64,000 nt of DNA from Actinomycetes bacterium (lineage in GTDB: Bacteria > Actinomycetota > Acidimicrobiia > Acidimicrobiales > Palsa-688), in assembly GCA_021838445.1 (NCBI GenBank), contig JAKCDU010000017.1, forward strand, positions 1 to 64,000, written 5' to 3'. Shown piece by piece: positions 63,781-64,000 of this stretch; the stretch's first letter is position 1; each line of letters starts with the position of its first letter. The notes under the pieces are model-generated. The model made no database searches, was not told the DNA's origin, and saw only the letters and a program-made list of their open reading frames with translations. The position numbers and the translations under genes were made by a program.

Positions 63781-64000
63781 TCAGTCCTGGTCGAGCTCGA
63801 GGCGGGCGAGCCACAACCCGGGGGCGGCCAGCTCGGCGGGCGTGGGGAGCTCGCGAGGCGATCGCCACAAGGGCGCCAGGCCCTCCTCACCGGCTCTCTC
63901 CACGATCCCCTTGATGAACGCCTGGCCCTGCTCGTAGCTGGCCGCATCGAGGTTCACCCCGAAGAGCTGGCCGAGCACCCTCGCTCCATCGTTCTCCTCG
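63781..64000 (-). CDS. C-terminal end of DUF2342 zinc-metalloprotease-like protein (5' end outside window)
   Basis: The frame is open to the window edge. The visible ~72 residues, ending EENDGARVLGQLFGVNL then YEQGQAFIKGIVERAGEEGLAPLWRSPRELPTPAELAAPGLWLARL, match the C-terminal end of the actinobacterial DUF2342/'zinc-dependent metalloprotease' family (often annotated with coenzyme F420 biosynthesis). The HExxH motif expected earlier is outside the window. It is transcribed toward the MFS gene. Confidence 0.7.
   Translation of the reverse strand, partial: EENDGARVLGQLFGVNLDAASYEQGQAFIKGIVERAGEEGLAPLWRSPRELPTPAELAAPGLWLARLELDQD

Overview
The window is high-GC DNA from an actinobacterium. Evidence includes two WhiB-type regulators, a MalT/SARP-type regulator, a class E sortase, a long-form LeuA behind a leucine leader peptide, and a ppk1/mutT1 neighbourhood. 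The '[10 protein letters not shown]...GSTGG' repeat protein at the left edge and the overall style suggest Acidimicrobiia, but that placement is inference from memory of protein families.

Left block (1-10651): an apparent operon of surface or secreted proteins. It holds the 3' end of a 42-residue-repeat protein, a 2905-residue secreted RTX-like/beta-repeat protein carrying about three copies of a 1.1-kb module, and a membrane-anchored Ig-like protein. A paralogue of the last one lies at the other end of the next block.

Central block (10719-39017): a contractile injection system (CIS/eCIS, phage-tail-like) of the actinobacterial type. Two regulators (AAA-TPR-BTAD and an atypical NarL/LuxR-like protein) precede a terminator/cap (DUF4255), AAA+ ATPase and DUF4157 operon. 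The structural operon follows: sheath, tube 1, assembly protein, DUF6760, large DUF4157 protein, tube 2, LysM hub adaptor, VgrG-like spike, gp25, gpJ and gpI. After it come a Lys/Ala-rich helical protein (tape-measure candidate), a double YkgJ Cys-cluster protein, a cytoplasmic FG-GAP propeller, a zinc-ribbon/TM/discoidin protein, the Ig-like membrane paralogue and a propeller/PKD protein. Three promoter regions (regulator, cap operon, sheath operon) share a 14-bp near-palindrome, TGCCCnTTnrGGCA, in pairs 21-22 bp apart. A perfect 18-bp inverted repeat follows tube 1 and probably tunes subunit stoichiometry.

Right block (39246-64000): mostly housekeeping. icd and mdh converge. Then come a small helical protein, an SCP2-like protein with a tiny coupled ORF, a GH2 glycosidase, a MoxR/VWA pair, two TrkA genes, whiB, ftcD-like, tatA, a second whiB, two zinc-ribbon AIM24 proteins and leuA with a complete leader-peptide attenuator. 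The end holds a small protein, ppk1, a Nudix hydrolase and a SixA-like phosphatase (together resembling a split MutT1) on either side of a divergent sortase gene, a Pro-rich protein, an MFS permease and the 3' end of a DUF2342 metalloprotease-like gene.

No tRNA, rRNA, CRISPR array or insertion sequence was recognised. All family names are by-eye recognition.
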